DNA of 64,000 nucleotides, taken from NCBI GenBank assembly GCA_963787415.1, contig CAWBCO010000002.1, positions 124,001 through 188,000 on the forward strand. The letters run 5' to 3'. A program made the translations under genes and the position numbers. The notes under the pieces are model-generated. The model saw nothing but the letters and a program-made list of their open reading frames with translations, did not search any database and was not told the DNA's origin. Below, in pieces: positions 37,339-45,841 of the stretch (the first letter of the stretch is position 1; every line of letters begins with the position of its first letter). This DNA is from CAVUWL01 sp963787415. Its GTDB lineage: Bacteria > Actinomycetota > Thermoleophilia > Solirubrobacterales > 70-9.

Positions 37339-38121
37339 TCACCCCCGCACTGTGCACGGCTTGGCGAAGGTGCCGCTGAGGAAGGTGCCGTTGGAGAAGC
37401 TGAATTCGCCCCGGGCCTGCAGGCGCCCGGTTTCACAGCGAGCGTTGACGTAGCTGTAATGGTGACCCCTGTAGGTCCATTTGCGGCCGATCCGAAGTGA
37501 CCCCGAAACGGGGATGCCCGAGCCGCCGGCGATGGTCGGGATCGTGGCTTTGGTCCGATAGCCGTAGACGCCGTCATGGATGCGTTCGATCACAATCGGG
37601 ATGACGAAGGTGGTGGGCACCGGCACGGTGGTGTAGGCGTGGGCGAAGACGGTCGGATCGCCATGCTCGCGCGGGCCGTTGAAGAGGGTGATCGGCGAGG
37701 AGACTGGGAACGGCGCCTGTTCGGGGAAGGCAACAAGCGCCCTGCCCTCGCCCTCGCCGACGATAGCGCCGGCGCAGTTGCGACGAGCAACCGCGACCGT
37801 GGTGCTCTCGATCCTGCCCTCCTGGCAAACCGAGAGGCCGGTGGTTACTACGGCGCCGTGGCGGTCGAAGTAGAGCGTCAGCGTTTTTAGGATCGGGGGA
37901 AGATCTCCGGACACGGTCGAGAGGCTGCCACCGCCGTGCAACGTGATCGGGGCATTCTGGTGCTTGGGAAGCGCCGTGGGTGAGAAGCCGCCTTCTGCGG
38001 TAATCAGGAGGTCACCGGCGCGGATCAAGAGTGCGGAGGCCGTGCTGGCAAGAATCGCGATCAGAGCGCAAGCCAGAGCGAAGGCGAGGAAGGCGTTTCG
38101 AGGAAGCGCGAGCCGCCTCAT
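37339..38121 (-). CDS. secreted protein coupled to TetR, copy 2
   Basis: 260 residues, intact. Signal peptide 'FLAFALACALIAILASTASA', then 'AGDLLITAEGGFSPTALPKH', 'GEGEGRALVAFPEQAPFPV' and a C-terminal 'SFSNGTFLSGTFAKPCTVRG'. Cysteines are compatible with disulfides outside the cell. The ATG overlaps the TetR stop as ATGA (38118-38121), the same coupling as in copy 1 at 19237-20018. No function is known; close linkage with TetR suggests a role in the response the regulator controls. Confidence 0.85.
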   Translation of the reverse strand: MRRLALPRNAFLAFALACALIAILASTASALLIRAGDLLITAEGGFSPTALPKHQNAPITLHGGGSLSTVSGDLPPILKTLTLYFDRHGAVVTTGLSVCQEGRIESTTVAVARRNCAGAIVGEGEGRALVAFPEQAPFPVSSPITLFNGPREHGDPTVFAHAYTTVPVPTTFVIPIVIERIHDGVYGYRTKATIPTIAGGSGIPVSGSLRIGRKWTYRGHHYSYVNARCETGRLQARGEFSFSNGTFLSGTFAKPCTVRG

Positions 38122-38786
38122 GATGTACTCAACCCAGCTGGTGGAACATCGCTGGGGCCGCCGGACCCGTGCCCTGCACTTGCCTCGGCCACGGCACCGC
38201 GAACCAAGGTGCGCAAGGCATCGGCAAGGCCAGCGGCGTCTGGGTGACCGCTGCCGAGGCGCATGACGCTGAGTCCGGTCAGCAAGGCGACGATGACCGG
38301 CGCGTGCCGGGCTGGTTCGGGGACATGGAGAGCCTCCAGCGCCGCCGCGGCGACGCGCTCATAGGCGGCGAAGCAGCGCCCAGAAGCCTCCTGCAGGTCA
38401 GGGTCGCGCGACGCTTGCAGGTGCAGCTCCAGCTCGGCGACCTGTGCCGGGCGATCGGCGGTCTCCGTGGCGATCCGCTGCACCTCAGTGGCAATCTGAG
38501 CGGGGCTGGGCGGCGGACGGCGGGAGCGGAGTTCGGCTGCGATCGCCTCAAGGCGATCGACCTCCTCGCTGACGTAAAGAAGCAAGCTCTCGCGCAGGAG
38601 CGAAGCTCGGCTGGGAAAGTGGTAGGTGAGGGATCCGAGGGAGACCTCGGCGGCTGCCGCGATACGGCGGGTGCTGAGAGCGCCGATCCCCTCGCGTCCG
38701 ATCAGCTCGAAGGTGACGCGGAGGATGCGGCCTCGGGTGTCGAGGGCATGAGGCTTATCGAGGGGGGGCTCGGTCGCGGTGGGCAT
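38118..38786 (-). CDS. TetR-family transcriptional regulator, copy 2
   Basis: 222 residues from ATG 38786. Helix-turn-helix region 'RILRVTFELIGREGIGALS' and 'AAEVSLGSLTYHFPSRASLL', nearly the same as in copy 1, and a related C-terminal ligand domain. It is divergent from the amidase gene with a 16-bp palindrome between them. The two recognition helices are similar but the two operators differ in sequence, so specificity or operator assignment needs testing. Confidence 0.93.
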   Translation of the reverse strand: MPTATEPPLDKPHALDTRGRILRVTFELIGREGIGALSTRRIAAAAEVSLGSLTYHFPSRASLLRESLLLYVSEEVDRLEAIAAELRSRRPPPSPAQIATEVQRIATETADRPAQVAELELHLQASRDPDLQEASGRCFAAYERVAAAALEALHVPEPARHAPVIVALLTGLSVMRLGSGHPDAAGLADALRTLVRGAVAEASAGHGSGGPSDVPPAGLSTS

Positions 38787-38812
38787 CTGGCTACAGTAGC
38801 GTCATTCAACTA

Positions 38813-38828
38813 TCGTACGTACGTACGA
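38813..38828. promoter_or_regulatory. perfect 16-bp palindromic operator
   Basis: TCGTACGTACGTACGA is its own complement. It sits 26 bases upstream of the tetR ATG and 20 bases before the amidase start, mirroring the operator position of the first TetR locus. The alternating CGTA repeat could also arise by chance or slippage. Confidence 0.7.
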
Positions 38829-38848
38829 CCGACCAAAACGGAAGAGCG

Positions 38849-40318
38849 TTGCGAGAGAACCAAACTCCCACCCATGCGCCCCCCAGCGGGCCCCCCGAGC
38901 CAGACGCCGGACTCGACCTGGCCTTCGCCGGGCTCGCGGCTCAGGCGCGAATGCTGGCGAGCGGGAACATTTCCTCACGCGAGCTGGTCGAACTCTCACT
39001 GCGACGGATCGAGGATTCCCAGCGGACGCTCAATGCCTTTCGGGTCGTAGGTGGCGAGCAGGCACTGAGGGAGGCAGACGCGGCCGATATCCGTTTGCGT
39101 GCGGGGGACGGCGGTTCTTTGCTTGGTGTGCCGATCGCGATCAAGGACGACGTCGACCTGGCCGGCCAGACGACTCAGTTTGGCTGCGGAGGGGAGCACC
39201 AGCCAGTCAGGGAGGACTCCGAGCTGGTGCGGCGCCTGCGCGCCGCCGGGGCGATCGTGATCGGCAAGACGCAGGCGCCGGAGATCGGTCAATGGCCATT
39301 CACGGAGTCCGCAACCTTCGGGGCAACCCGAAACCCCTGGTGCCCCGAACGCACTCCGGGAGGCTCCAGCGGCGGAGCGGCGGCCGCCGTCGCGGCGGGG
39401 CTGGTGGCTGCGGCGATTGGTTCCGACGGGGCCGGCTCGGTGCGGATCCCGGCGGCTTGGACAGGCCTGGTCGGACTGAAGCCACAACGAGGACGTATCT
39501 CCACTTGGCCCGAGGCTGAGGCATTCAACGGCCTGACCTGTTTGGGGCCGCTGACGCGGAGCGTCGCTGATGCTGCGCTGCTCTTGGACGCGGTGGCGGG
39601 AAACCGCGATGGCGATCTACACCGTCCCCCTCCCCACTCCGAGAGCTTCGCCGCAGCCGCCTCCGCGGAACCGAGACGCCTGCGGATCGCCCTCTCCTTC
39701 GCGACCCCGTTGGGCACGCCTGAAAGGATCGATCCCGAGATTCGGGCGGCGACCGAGCGCAGTGCCGCCAGCCTCGCTGAGTTGGGACACGAGGTGGTGG
39801 CGGCCGATCCAAGCTATGGACTGGTCGGCCTCGGGATCATCCCCCGCGGAATGGGCGGAGTGCACGACTGGCTCCGCGATCGGATGCCTACGGATGCTCC
39901 CCTGGAACCGCGCACACGGGTCCATGCTCGCCTCGGCGGCCTGCTCAGCGGCCCGCCGCTGCGGGCAGCACGAGCGGCTGAGCCTGCGCTGGCGCGGCGG
40001 ATCGGCCGTATCTTCGATCGGGTCGACGCGGTTTTGACGCCGACCACGGCGAAGCCGGCGCCGCGGATCGGCGCCCTTGATGGCCGCGGCTATTGGGCGA
40101 CGAGCACTGCGGCAAGCGCGGCCTGTCCCTTCGCCTGGGCCTGGAACGTAATCGGCTGGCCCGCGCTCAACCTGCCGGGCGGCTTCAGCGCCGCAGGCCT
40201 ACCGATCGGCGTGCAGCTTCTGGGCAGAGAAAACGACGAGGCGACACTGCTGTCACTCGGCTCCCAGCTCGAAACAACGGTCGACGGGGAGTGGACGGAG
40301 CGGCGGCCGCCCGGATGA
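38849..40318 (+). CDS. amidase (amidase signature family)
   Basis: 489 residues from TTG 38849, preceded by GGAAG at 38840-38844. The Ser-cisSer-Lys triad is visible: Lys in 'VPIAIKDDVDLAG', the Gly/Ser stretch 'ERTPGGSSGGAAAAVAAG', and Ser in 'IGSDGAGSVRIPA'. Family members hydrolyse amides, including Glu-tRNA amidotransferase subunit A relatives; no GatB/C partner is here, so it is a stand-alone amidase. Control by the divergent TetR is likely. Confidence 0.92.
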   Translation: MRENQTPTHAPPSGPPEPDAGLDLAFAGLAAQARMLASGNISSRELVELSLRRIEDSQRTLNAFRVVGGEQALREADAADIRLRAGDGGSLLGVPIAIKDDVDLAGQTTQFGCGGEHQPVREDSELVRRLRAAGAIVIGKTQAPEIGQWPFTESATFGATRNPWCPERTPGGSSGGAAAAVAAGLVAAAIGSDGAGSVRIPAAWTGLVGLKPQRGRISTWPEAEAFNGLTCLGPLTRSVADAALLLDAVAGNRDGDLHRPPPHSESFAAAASAEPRRLRIALSFATPLGTPERIDPEIRAATERSAASLAELGHEVVAADPSYGLVGLGIIPRGMGGVHDWLRDRMPTDAPLEPRTRVHARLGGLLSGPPLRAARAAEPALARRIGRIFDRVDAVLTPTTAKPAPRIGALDGRGYWATSTAASAACPFAWAWNVIGWPALNLPGGFSAAGLPIGVQLLGRENDEATLLSLGSQLETTVDGEWTERRPPG

Positions 40319-40325
40319 ACACGAG

Positions 40326-41102
40326 ATGAAGGGAATCGCCGTGCTCGTCGTAATCTTGGTGGCGGTGATCGCCGGGGTGATCTATGACCTCTATCCCAAG
40401 GACTCGGTCAGCAAGTCGGGCGTCGACCAGGCCCTCGTCACTTTCCGCAAGGAGATGAAGCAGGCGGCCGGCTATCCAAGGCGCAGCGGAGCCGAAATCC
40501 CACCTTTCGGCGTTTATCGGTACTCGACGGAGGGCGCGGAGGAAATCGAAAGCAGCGCGGCCAGCACCGGTCATGACTATGGTCAGTTGACGGCGATCAC
40601 GGTCACGCCCACCCGCTGCGGGGTGAAGGAACGCTGGCAGCCGCTGGTGCAGAGTTGGACCGAAGGCGAACTGTGCTTGAAGCCGAGGACCTCTCGGGTG
40701 GTCGCGGTCAGAAACTTCCACGAATTCTTCGGGGAATCAAAGCTGGTCCGCTACGGCTGCCGCGGCGGCAGCGCTCCCTATAGCGCCAAGCTGCGCCCGG
40801 GGATGGCCTGGGTTACCGACTGCAAATCTGAGGAAGGCACGGTGGTCAGTCACGTCTCGGTGATCGGTGTGGGGAAGGTCAAGGTCGGCCCCAAGGAGAT
40901 CGAAGCCGTCCACCTGCACTCCGCGGTGGCGCTCAGTGGAAACCCGGATGGGACCGATACCCAGGACTCCTGGTTGCGGCGCTCGGACGGCCTCTTGCTG
41001 CGCAGGACAGAAAGCAGCAAGGCCCATGTAAGCGCTGGGGGCGGCAGCGAGTTCAGCCAGCACTTCAAGATCGGGCTGATTTCGACCAAGCCGCAGCGGT
41101 GA
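40326..41102 (+). CDS. membrane-anchored extracytoplasmic protein
   Basis: 258 residues starting seven bases after the amidase stop. One N-terminal membrane segment ('IAVLVVILVAVIAGVIYDLY') is followed by a soluble domain with three spaced cysteines ('TRCGVKERWQPL', 'VRYGCRGGSAPY', 'WVTDCKSEEGTV'). I do not recognise the family. Co-transcription with the amidase is likely. Confidence 0.75.
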   Translation: MKGIAVLVVILVAVIAGVIYDLYPKDSVSKSGVDQALVTFRKEMKQAAGYPRRSGAEIPPFGVYRYSTEGAEEIESSAASTGHDYGQLTAITVTPTRCGVKERWQPLVQSWTEGELCLKPRTSRVVAVRNFHEFFGESKLVRYGCRGGSAPYSAKLRPGMAWVTDCKSEEGTVVSHVSVIGVGKVKVGPKEIEAVHLHSAVALSGNPDGTDTQDSWLRRSDGLLLRRTESSKAHVSAGGGSEFSQHFKIGLISTKPQR

Positions 41103-41167
41103 GCTCGAGTTGGAGCTCGAGCACGGCGGTTACACGCCGCAACCTGCTTTAAGAGGCAGCTGTGTGA

Positions 41168-41200
41168 GGACGGACAGCCGCTGGGGGCAACCGTCCGTCC
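41168..41200 (+). terminator. hairpin downstream of amidase operon
   Basis: GGACGGAC (41168-41175) pairs with GTCCGTCC (41193-41200) around a 17-base loop. No T run follows, so termination is only a possibility. Confidence 0.4.
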
Positions 41201-41241
41201 GATGGTTCTACGGCTGCATCACGAGCAGCGCCTGATCGCCG

Positions 41242-41421
41242 TTACCCACCCTGGGTTTTTTCACTCATATCTAGAGAGTTTGAATCTGCAGGGTTAAAGC
41301 CGAGGGCGATCACTTCGTTGTTGGCGGCATTTCCATTTTTGATGAAGCGCGCGGTGAGTCGCTGCGCCGTGAAGGCATTGCCGGCGGGCAGCTCGGCCGT
41401 GATCGTCCTGAGCGGACTCCG
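41242..41421 (-). pseudogene. C-terminal remnant of an unknown protein
   Basis: An open frame without a start reads 'TITAELPAGNAFTAQRLTAR', then 'FIKNGNAANNEVIALGFNPA' and a stop at 41242. A diverged version of the second half is at 44941-45076. Family unknown. Confidence 0.45.
41250..41354 (+). repeat. 105-bp diverged repeat, copy 1
   Basis: Related to 44972-45074 with several substitutions and small indels, for example TTTGAATCTGCAG versus CTTGAATCTGCAG and GATGAAGCGCGCGG versus TATGAAGCGCGCGG. The two copies flank the DUF2252 gene and the IS481-type element in direct orientation. Confidence 0.75.
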
Positions 41422-41422
41422 C

Positions 41423-41700
41423 CTATGACCTATCGGCGGGAATACAGCACAGCTGGGCGCTGCCGGTGGAAAGCAGGCTACCGGCAGTGTCCCAGATTCG
41501 CCCGCTCACGCCGAGCATTCCGTCGCAGGCCAGATGGCATTCGTGGTCGACCAAAAGCCACTCACTCTGAGCGGCACCTCGGTGAAAGCACACCTAGGTA
41601 TCGAGGTTTGAAGCGACATAATTCACTCCTGGTACTTTTGCCAGGTAGCGGGCCAACCGTAGGTGTCCAGCAGGATGATTGAACGGGCTTGGTCGAGGAA
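41423..41700 (-). pseudogene. acyl-CoA thioesterase C-terminal remnant
   Basis: On the minus strand 'ILLDTYGWPATWQKYQ' is followed, after a frame change, by 'AAQSEWLLVDHECHLACDG' and 'SGRIWDTAGSLLSTGSAQL' and a TAG at 41423. This order resembles the second hotdog domain of TesB-like thioesterases ('WLL' then 'GR.WD..G.LL.S..Q'). The N-terminal half is absent. Confidence 0.55.
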
Positions 41701-41923
41701 TGGGTCCTCAAAGCACGGCGCCCTTCTTCTCCTTCTTCATCTTCTTATTCCGAAGCGTTTGGTCGGCACTCAATGCATCCGTGAGACACCAGCGCCCAAC
41801 TTGGACTGATTTCGGCCCCCTGGATCAGCCCGCTCGATCGAGCGGGCTGCCCGGGAGCGTCAGAGATGTGCCAATCGCCGAAAGCACCTCCACCACCGGG
41901 TGGCGAGGGCATAGGCTCAACCG
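41701..41923. other. intergenic sequence before DUF2252 gene
   Basis: No supported gene or site. An inverted repeat CCGCTCGATCGAGCGG lies at about 41829-41844 and could be an operator or terminator stem. Confidence 0.35.
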
Positions 41924-43336
41924 ATGCTCACTTCTGCGACTCCGATCGCCCGGCTCGAAAACGGAGAGAACGCCGAAAAGGGCCGCCAGGCGCGCACCAA
42001 TTGCCCCCGCTCCGGCCACGGCGAGTGGGCTCCCACCACAGATCGGGATGACCCGTTGGCGATTCTCCGTCTGCAGGCCGAGTCGCGGGTGCAGGAGCTG
42101 CTTCCGATTCGCTACGGGCGAATGTCTGTGAGCCCCTTCACCTTCTATCGGGGCGCCGCCGCAGTGATGGCCGCCGACCTCGCGAGCACTCTTGACTCTG
42201 GACTCATCGTGCAGAGCTGCGGGGATGCCCATATCTCCAACTTCGGCGGCTTCGCCGCTCCGGACCGGCGCCTGGTTTTCGGACCGAATGACTTCGACGA
42301 GACGCTTCCCGGGCCGTGGGAGTGGGACGTGAAGCGAATGGCGGCGAGCATCGAGATCGCGGGTCGCGACATCGACCTACCCGAGAAGCGGCGTCGGTGG
42401 ATCGTGGAGCGAGCCGTCCGCGAGTACCGCGAGGGGATTCGGGAATTCGCCGAGGAGAGCATGCTCGACGCCTGGTATGAGCGCCTCGACGCCGACGAGT
42501 TGACGGCTCGCTTCGGAACAGAGCTCGATGCCTCGGGCCAAGAACTGTTTGAGCGGACCTTCGCCAAGGGACGGCGAAAGACCAGCCAGCGCGCGATGCG
42601 CAAGCTGACCGAAGAAGTCGATGGTCAGCTGCGCTTTGCCAGTGCGCCGCCGCTGTTGACTCCGCTTCACGAGCTGCACGACGGTGCCGCCCCCGACGAG
42701 CGCGAGGCCTATGTGCGAGAGCTGCTCGACCAGTATGCGGCGAGCCTGCACGCCGATCGGCGACACCTGTTCCGCTCCTACCAGTTTGTCGATATGGCCC
42801 GCAAGGTGGTCGGAGTGGGCAGCGTCGGCACCAGAGCCTGGGTCTTCCTCCTGGTAGGGCGCGAAGGCAAGGACGCGCTGATGCTGCAGGCCAAGGAGGC
42901 TCAGGCCTCGGTCCTTGAGCCCCACCTGGGGGCCAGTGAGTATGAGAACCATGGGGAGAGGGTCGTGCGCGGTCAGCGCATGATGCAGGCGGCGACCGAC
43001 ATCTTTCTCAGCTGGCAGCGCAGCACCGGCATCGACCGCAAGGAGCACGATTTCTACGTCCGCCAGCTCTGGGACTGGAAGGCCTCAGCCGACCTCTCCC
43101 GGATGAACGAGCGTGGTCTCCTTACCTACACTCGGGCCTGCGCTTGGTCCTTGGCCCGCTCACACGCCCGCTCGGGCGACCGGCTCGCGATCGCTGCCTA
43201 CCTCGGCAAGGGGAAAGGCTTTGAGCGCGCGATCGCCCGCTTCTCCTCTCTATACGCCGATCAGAACGAGCTCGACTACCGGCGGCTCCTAGATGCGATC
43301 GCGGCGGGGGAGGTCGAGGCCTCCGACGGGGTTTGA
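41924..43336 (+). CDS. DUF2252 family protein
   Basis: 470 residues. 'RYGRMSVSPFTFYRGAAAVM', 'SCGDAHISNFGGFAAPDRR' and 'FGPNDFDETLPGPWEWDVKR' are the DUF2252 hallmarks, which recall the catalytic loop of small-molecule kinases. The biochemical role of the family is not established. The real start may be downstream of 41924, because the first 30 residues are unlike the family. It stands between gene remnants and the IS481-type element. Confidence 0.88.
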   Translation: MLTSATPIARLENGENAEKGRQARTNCPRSGHGEWAPTTDRDDPLAILRLQAESRVQELLPIRYGRMSVSPFTFYRGAAAVMAADLASTLDSGLIVQSCGDAHISNFGGFAAPDRRLVFGPNDFDETLPGPWEWDVKRMAASIEIAGRDIDLPEKRRRWIVERAVREYREGIREFAEESMLDAWYERLDADELTARFGTELDASGQELFERTFAKGRRKTSQRAMRKLTEEVDGQLRFASAPPLLTPLHELHDGAAPDEREAYVRELLDQYAASLHADRRHLFRSYQFVDMARKVVGVGSVGTRAWVFLLVGREGKDALMLQAKEAQASVLEPHLGASEYENHGERVVRGQRMMQAATDIFLSWQRSTGIDRKEHDFYVRQLWDWKASADLSRMNERGLLTYTRACAWSLARSHARSGDRLAIAAYLGKGKGFERAIARFSSLYADQNELDYRRLLDAIAAGEVEASDGV

Positions 43337-43868
43337 GACGTCGCGAAAGCCAAACCGGCGAACCAGGGAAGAGTCGGACAGCTACCCTCCTCCTGCTGTG
43401 GGGTGGGCCCGCCTGATTGCCTGGGCAGAACCCGAAGACGTCTACAAACTCGCCGCGTCAGAGGCGCAATGGACGACGCTACCTGGGAGTCGTCTCGCCC
43501 AGATCACCGCGGCCAGACATGATGTTCACTGGGAAAATCCACGCGACGGCGGAGTACCGCCGCAGGAGTTGACCTCGGGTACGTCCTGACCCACCATGGA
43601 AACTCTACCGTTAAGGTCGAGCAGTCAGCGGTTGTCCCTTTGTTGCGAGGGGGTTTGGTAGACGAGCCCAGATAGGGCCCGCTGACCGAACGAGCGGAAC
43701 CGAAGCCCGCAGGGCACCGGGGAGCCCCCCGGGGATTGAAAGGTGCCGGCGTGGATCACCCTGGAGCGAGGAGATCGGGACCAGCTCGAATGAGGTAGGG
43801 AGCGCTTGACACAGCCGGGCCCCGGCCGGCGTGAGTATGGCGGTCGGTCGGATCGGTTCTGCGGCCGC
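43337..43868. other. intergenic stretch, left side of the IS481-type element
   Basis: No gene I can support. The part from about 43600 probably includes the left end of the insertion sequence, but I could not identify a terminal inverted repeat. A hairpin-rich GC stretch lies at 43700-43740. Confidence 0.35.
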
Positions 43869-44940
43869 TTAGCTGTCCTGCCCATGGACATTGTGAACGC
43901 GGCTGATCGGCGCCCGACCTCCGAGTGAGCTGTGGGGCCTCGCCTTGTTGTAGTAGGCAATCCAGTGTGGCAGGGCTTGACTTCGGTGGCGGTGGGAGCG
44001 ATAGGCCATCCCGTAGGCCCACTCCCTCCCCATCGTCTGGTGGAAGCGCTCAACCTTCCCGTTGGTCTGGGGCCGGTAGGGCGCTGTGAACAGATGCTTT
44101 ATCTCCCGGGAGCCGAGCAACTCGCGCAGGGAGCGGTTCTTGGCGTAGGAGAATGCGTTGTCGGTCATCAGCCGCTTGGTGGTGATCTGATGAGAGGCGA
44201 AGAACTCCAGCGCGCGCTCGACAAAACCGGTCACGGTGGCGGCCCGCTCGTCGGGGTGAAGCTCGACGTAGGCCAGGCGCGAATGGTCATCAACAATCGC
44301 GTGGCAGAAGTCATTGCCCAACGCGTCTCGCGGGATCCATCCACTTGCGCGAGCGCTGTGAGCGATCGCCGGTGACCGCGTGACCGGGGCGCTCAAAGCG
44401 CGCGTAGCGGGATGTATCCATGTGAAGAAGGTCGCCGGGGCAGGGCCACTCATAGCGCCGAGCGGGCTCCCGAGGCGCCTTCGGTGCCCGCGAGATGCCG
44501 TGGCGACGAAGGACCTTCCAGACGGTCGAATGAGGATGGCCTGTCTTACCGGCCACCAGGCGCGGTCCCCAGCCGGTGCTCCGCCGGCACTCACAGATTC
44601 GCTCCTGCGCGGCAGCGTCGAGCAAGCGCGGGCTGCGATGAGGGCGGCATGGGTGATCGAACAGCCAGCGACCAGAGGCGCGCTCGGCCTCGCTGGCATC
44701 GAGGCGCCGATGCCACCAGCGATGGGCGGTGGCGGGCGCAACGTTGAGAGCGGCAGCTGCCGCTCTCAAGTCATCCCCGACTCGATCGCTTCCACCAGCG
44801 CCAGCCTTCCCGCTGGTCCGAGAGCGGCGTTACCGTGAACATTCATCCGGGTCCTCCTTGCTTAGGGCGTTAGACACCCCAAGCCTCTGGGAGGGCCCGG
44901 ATGGCCTTTCAGGCGTTCACAAGGTGTGTGGGCGGGTCAC
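43600..44940 (-). mobile_element. IS481-type insertion sequence, ends approximate
   Basis: The transposase and about 95 bases upstream of it (to near 44940) belong to one element. Terminal repeats and a target duplication could not be fixed by eye, so both coordinates are estimates. It lies between the two copies of the 105-bp repeat. Confidence 0.5.
43869..44846 (-). pseudogene. IS481-type (IS3-like) transposase, two frameshifts
   Basis: ATG 44846 starts 'MNVHGNAALGPAGRLALVEA'; near 44772 one missing base must be allowed to reach 'LRAAAAALNVAPATAHRWWH', a helix-turn-helix. A second break near 44340-44350 separates this part from the catalytic core, which carries 'IVDDHSRLAYVELHP', 'MTDNAFSYAKN' and 'PQTNGKVERFHQTM' (the DDE triad) and ends at 43869. 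About 320 residues when repaired, normal for IS481. Confidence 0.85.
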
Positions 44941-44971
44941 TTAGCTAGCGGCAGCGGTGATTGCGGACCTT

Positions 44972-45074
44972 CCTGGGGTTTCACCCATATCTGGAGAGCT
45001 TGAATCTGCAGTAGTTAAAGCCAGGGCGATCACCTCGTTGTTGGCGAGGGTTCCATTTTTTATGAAGCGCGCGG
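44972..45074 (+). repeat. 105-bp diverged repeat, copy 2
   Basis: Second copy of 41250-41354. The minus strand codes for 'RFIKNGTLANNEVIALALTT', matching the other copy, and stops at 44941. Confidence 0.75.
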
Positions 45075-45076
45075 CT

Positions 45077-45240
45077 TCCCCCAGCCTCCCCAGGGGGACT
45101 CATCAGCTTCCTTGAGCCGATCTAGGAGTTCTGTTGTCCAGAGACGATCTGCGGTCCCGAATGCAGCTCGGATATCTCCTACGGGCAGTGTGTTGAATTC
45201 ATTGATGACCTGGGGGCACTTCTGTATGGCTTGTCGATGC
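45077..45240 (-). pseudogene. DUF3631-like protein remnant
   Basis: An open minus-strand frame without a start reads 'INEFNTLPVGDIRAAFGTAD', then 'RLWTTELLDRLKEADESPW' and 'GGWGK', resembling the C-terminal helicase-loader-like DUF3631 domain of phage/plasmid proteins. It is cut off where the 105-bp repeat begins. Confidence 0.45.
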
Positions 45241-45247
45241 TGGCTCG

Positions 45248-45565
45248 CTATCGCCGAGGCCTCTGCTTCAGGAGATTGAGGAGCCCGGTCCGGCCGTCAT
45301 GTCCCTCTTTCTCATCCCGAAGGCGCTGGGTCGCCCAGGTCACGTCGTGCAGGGTGATCTGGCGCTCTTGGATCAGCCGCACAATCCAGCGTTGCGCCAT
45401 CGCATCAAAGCGCTGCGCGGACTGCTCGCGTGCCAGCAGGGTCAGAATCAGCGCGTCGTCAAGGCTGACAACCGGCACGTTATGAGCAGCGGCGAAGGCG
45501 TTTGCGAAGTTTCCAACCTTCAGAGCTCGGGCAAAATGGCCGTGATCTGATCCAGCATCTCCCAC
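45248..45565 (-). CDS. small helical protein, actinobacterial orphan family
   Basis: 105 residues from GTG 45565. 'HFARALKVGNFANAFAAAHN', 'VSLDDALILTLLAREQS' and 'FDAMAQRWIVRLIQERQ' match a family abundant in actinobacteria, with alternating helices and no known role. A GTG start directly next to the CGAACGCATGTTCG motif is unusual; an ATG in another frame (45574) is an alternative if an indel is present. A relative is at 54920-55144. Confidence 0.6.
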   Translation of the reverse strand: MGDAGSDHGHFARALKVGNFANAFAAAHNVPVVSLDDALILTLLAREQSAQRFDAMAQRWIVRLIQERQITLHDVTWATQRLRDEKEGHDGRTGLLNLLKQRPRR

Positions 45566-45579
45566 GAACGCATGTTCGC
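45566..45579. promoter_or_regulatory. LexA-like (Cheo-box) site, second occurrence
   Basis: Same CGAACGCATGTTCG as at 22723-22736, with the flanking CATAGGAGCCGTT shared. Here it abuts the start codon of the 45248-45565 gene. Confidence 0.4.
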
Positions 45580-45841
45580 ATAGGAGCCGTTTTGAGGGCT
45601 TGAGGCTTTCAGGTGGGGAATCAGGCGAAGGCGCCGTGTTGCAGCGCTAGGAGACTTCTCCAACGCCCAGAGCCACGCTTGGGCATTGCCGACGGCTGAC
45701 TGAGCGCGGGACCGCGCGGAGGAACTTACTTCGCGGGGGGAATGAATATCGGAGCGCTCATCATGGACATCTTAGCAACGCTTTTTCAGAGAGAGAGGTG
45801 CCTCGCAGCACGAAAGGCCGCGCGATCATATTCTCGGCTCC

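Noticed and set aside
43293..43589. 98-codon frame after the DUF2252 gene
   Set aside because: It overlaps the DUF2252 stop, has no ribosome binding site and no recognisable pattern.
44311..44769. Two overlapping IS481 frames as programmed frameshifting (orfA/orfB)
   Set aside because: IS481 transposases are usually a single frame, and no slippery A/G run with downstream structure is seen at the junction.
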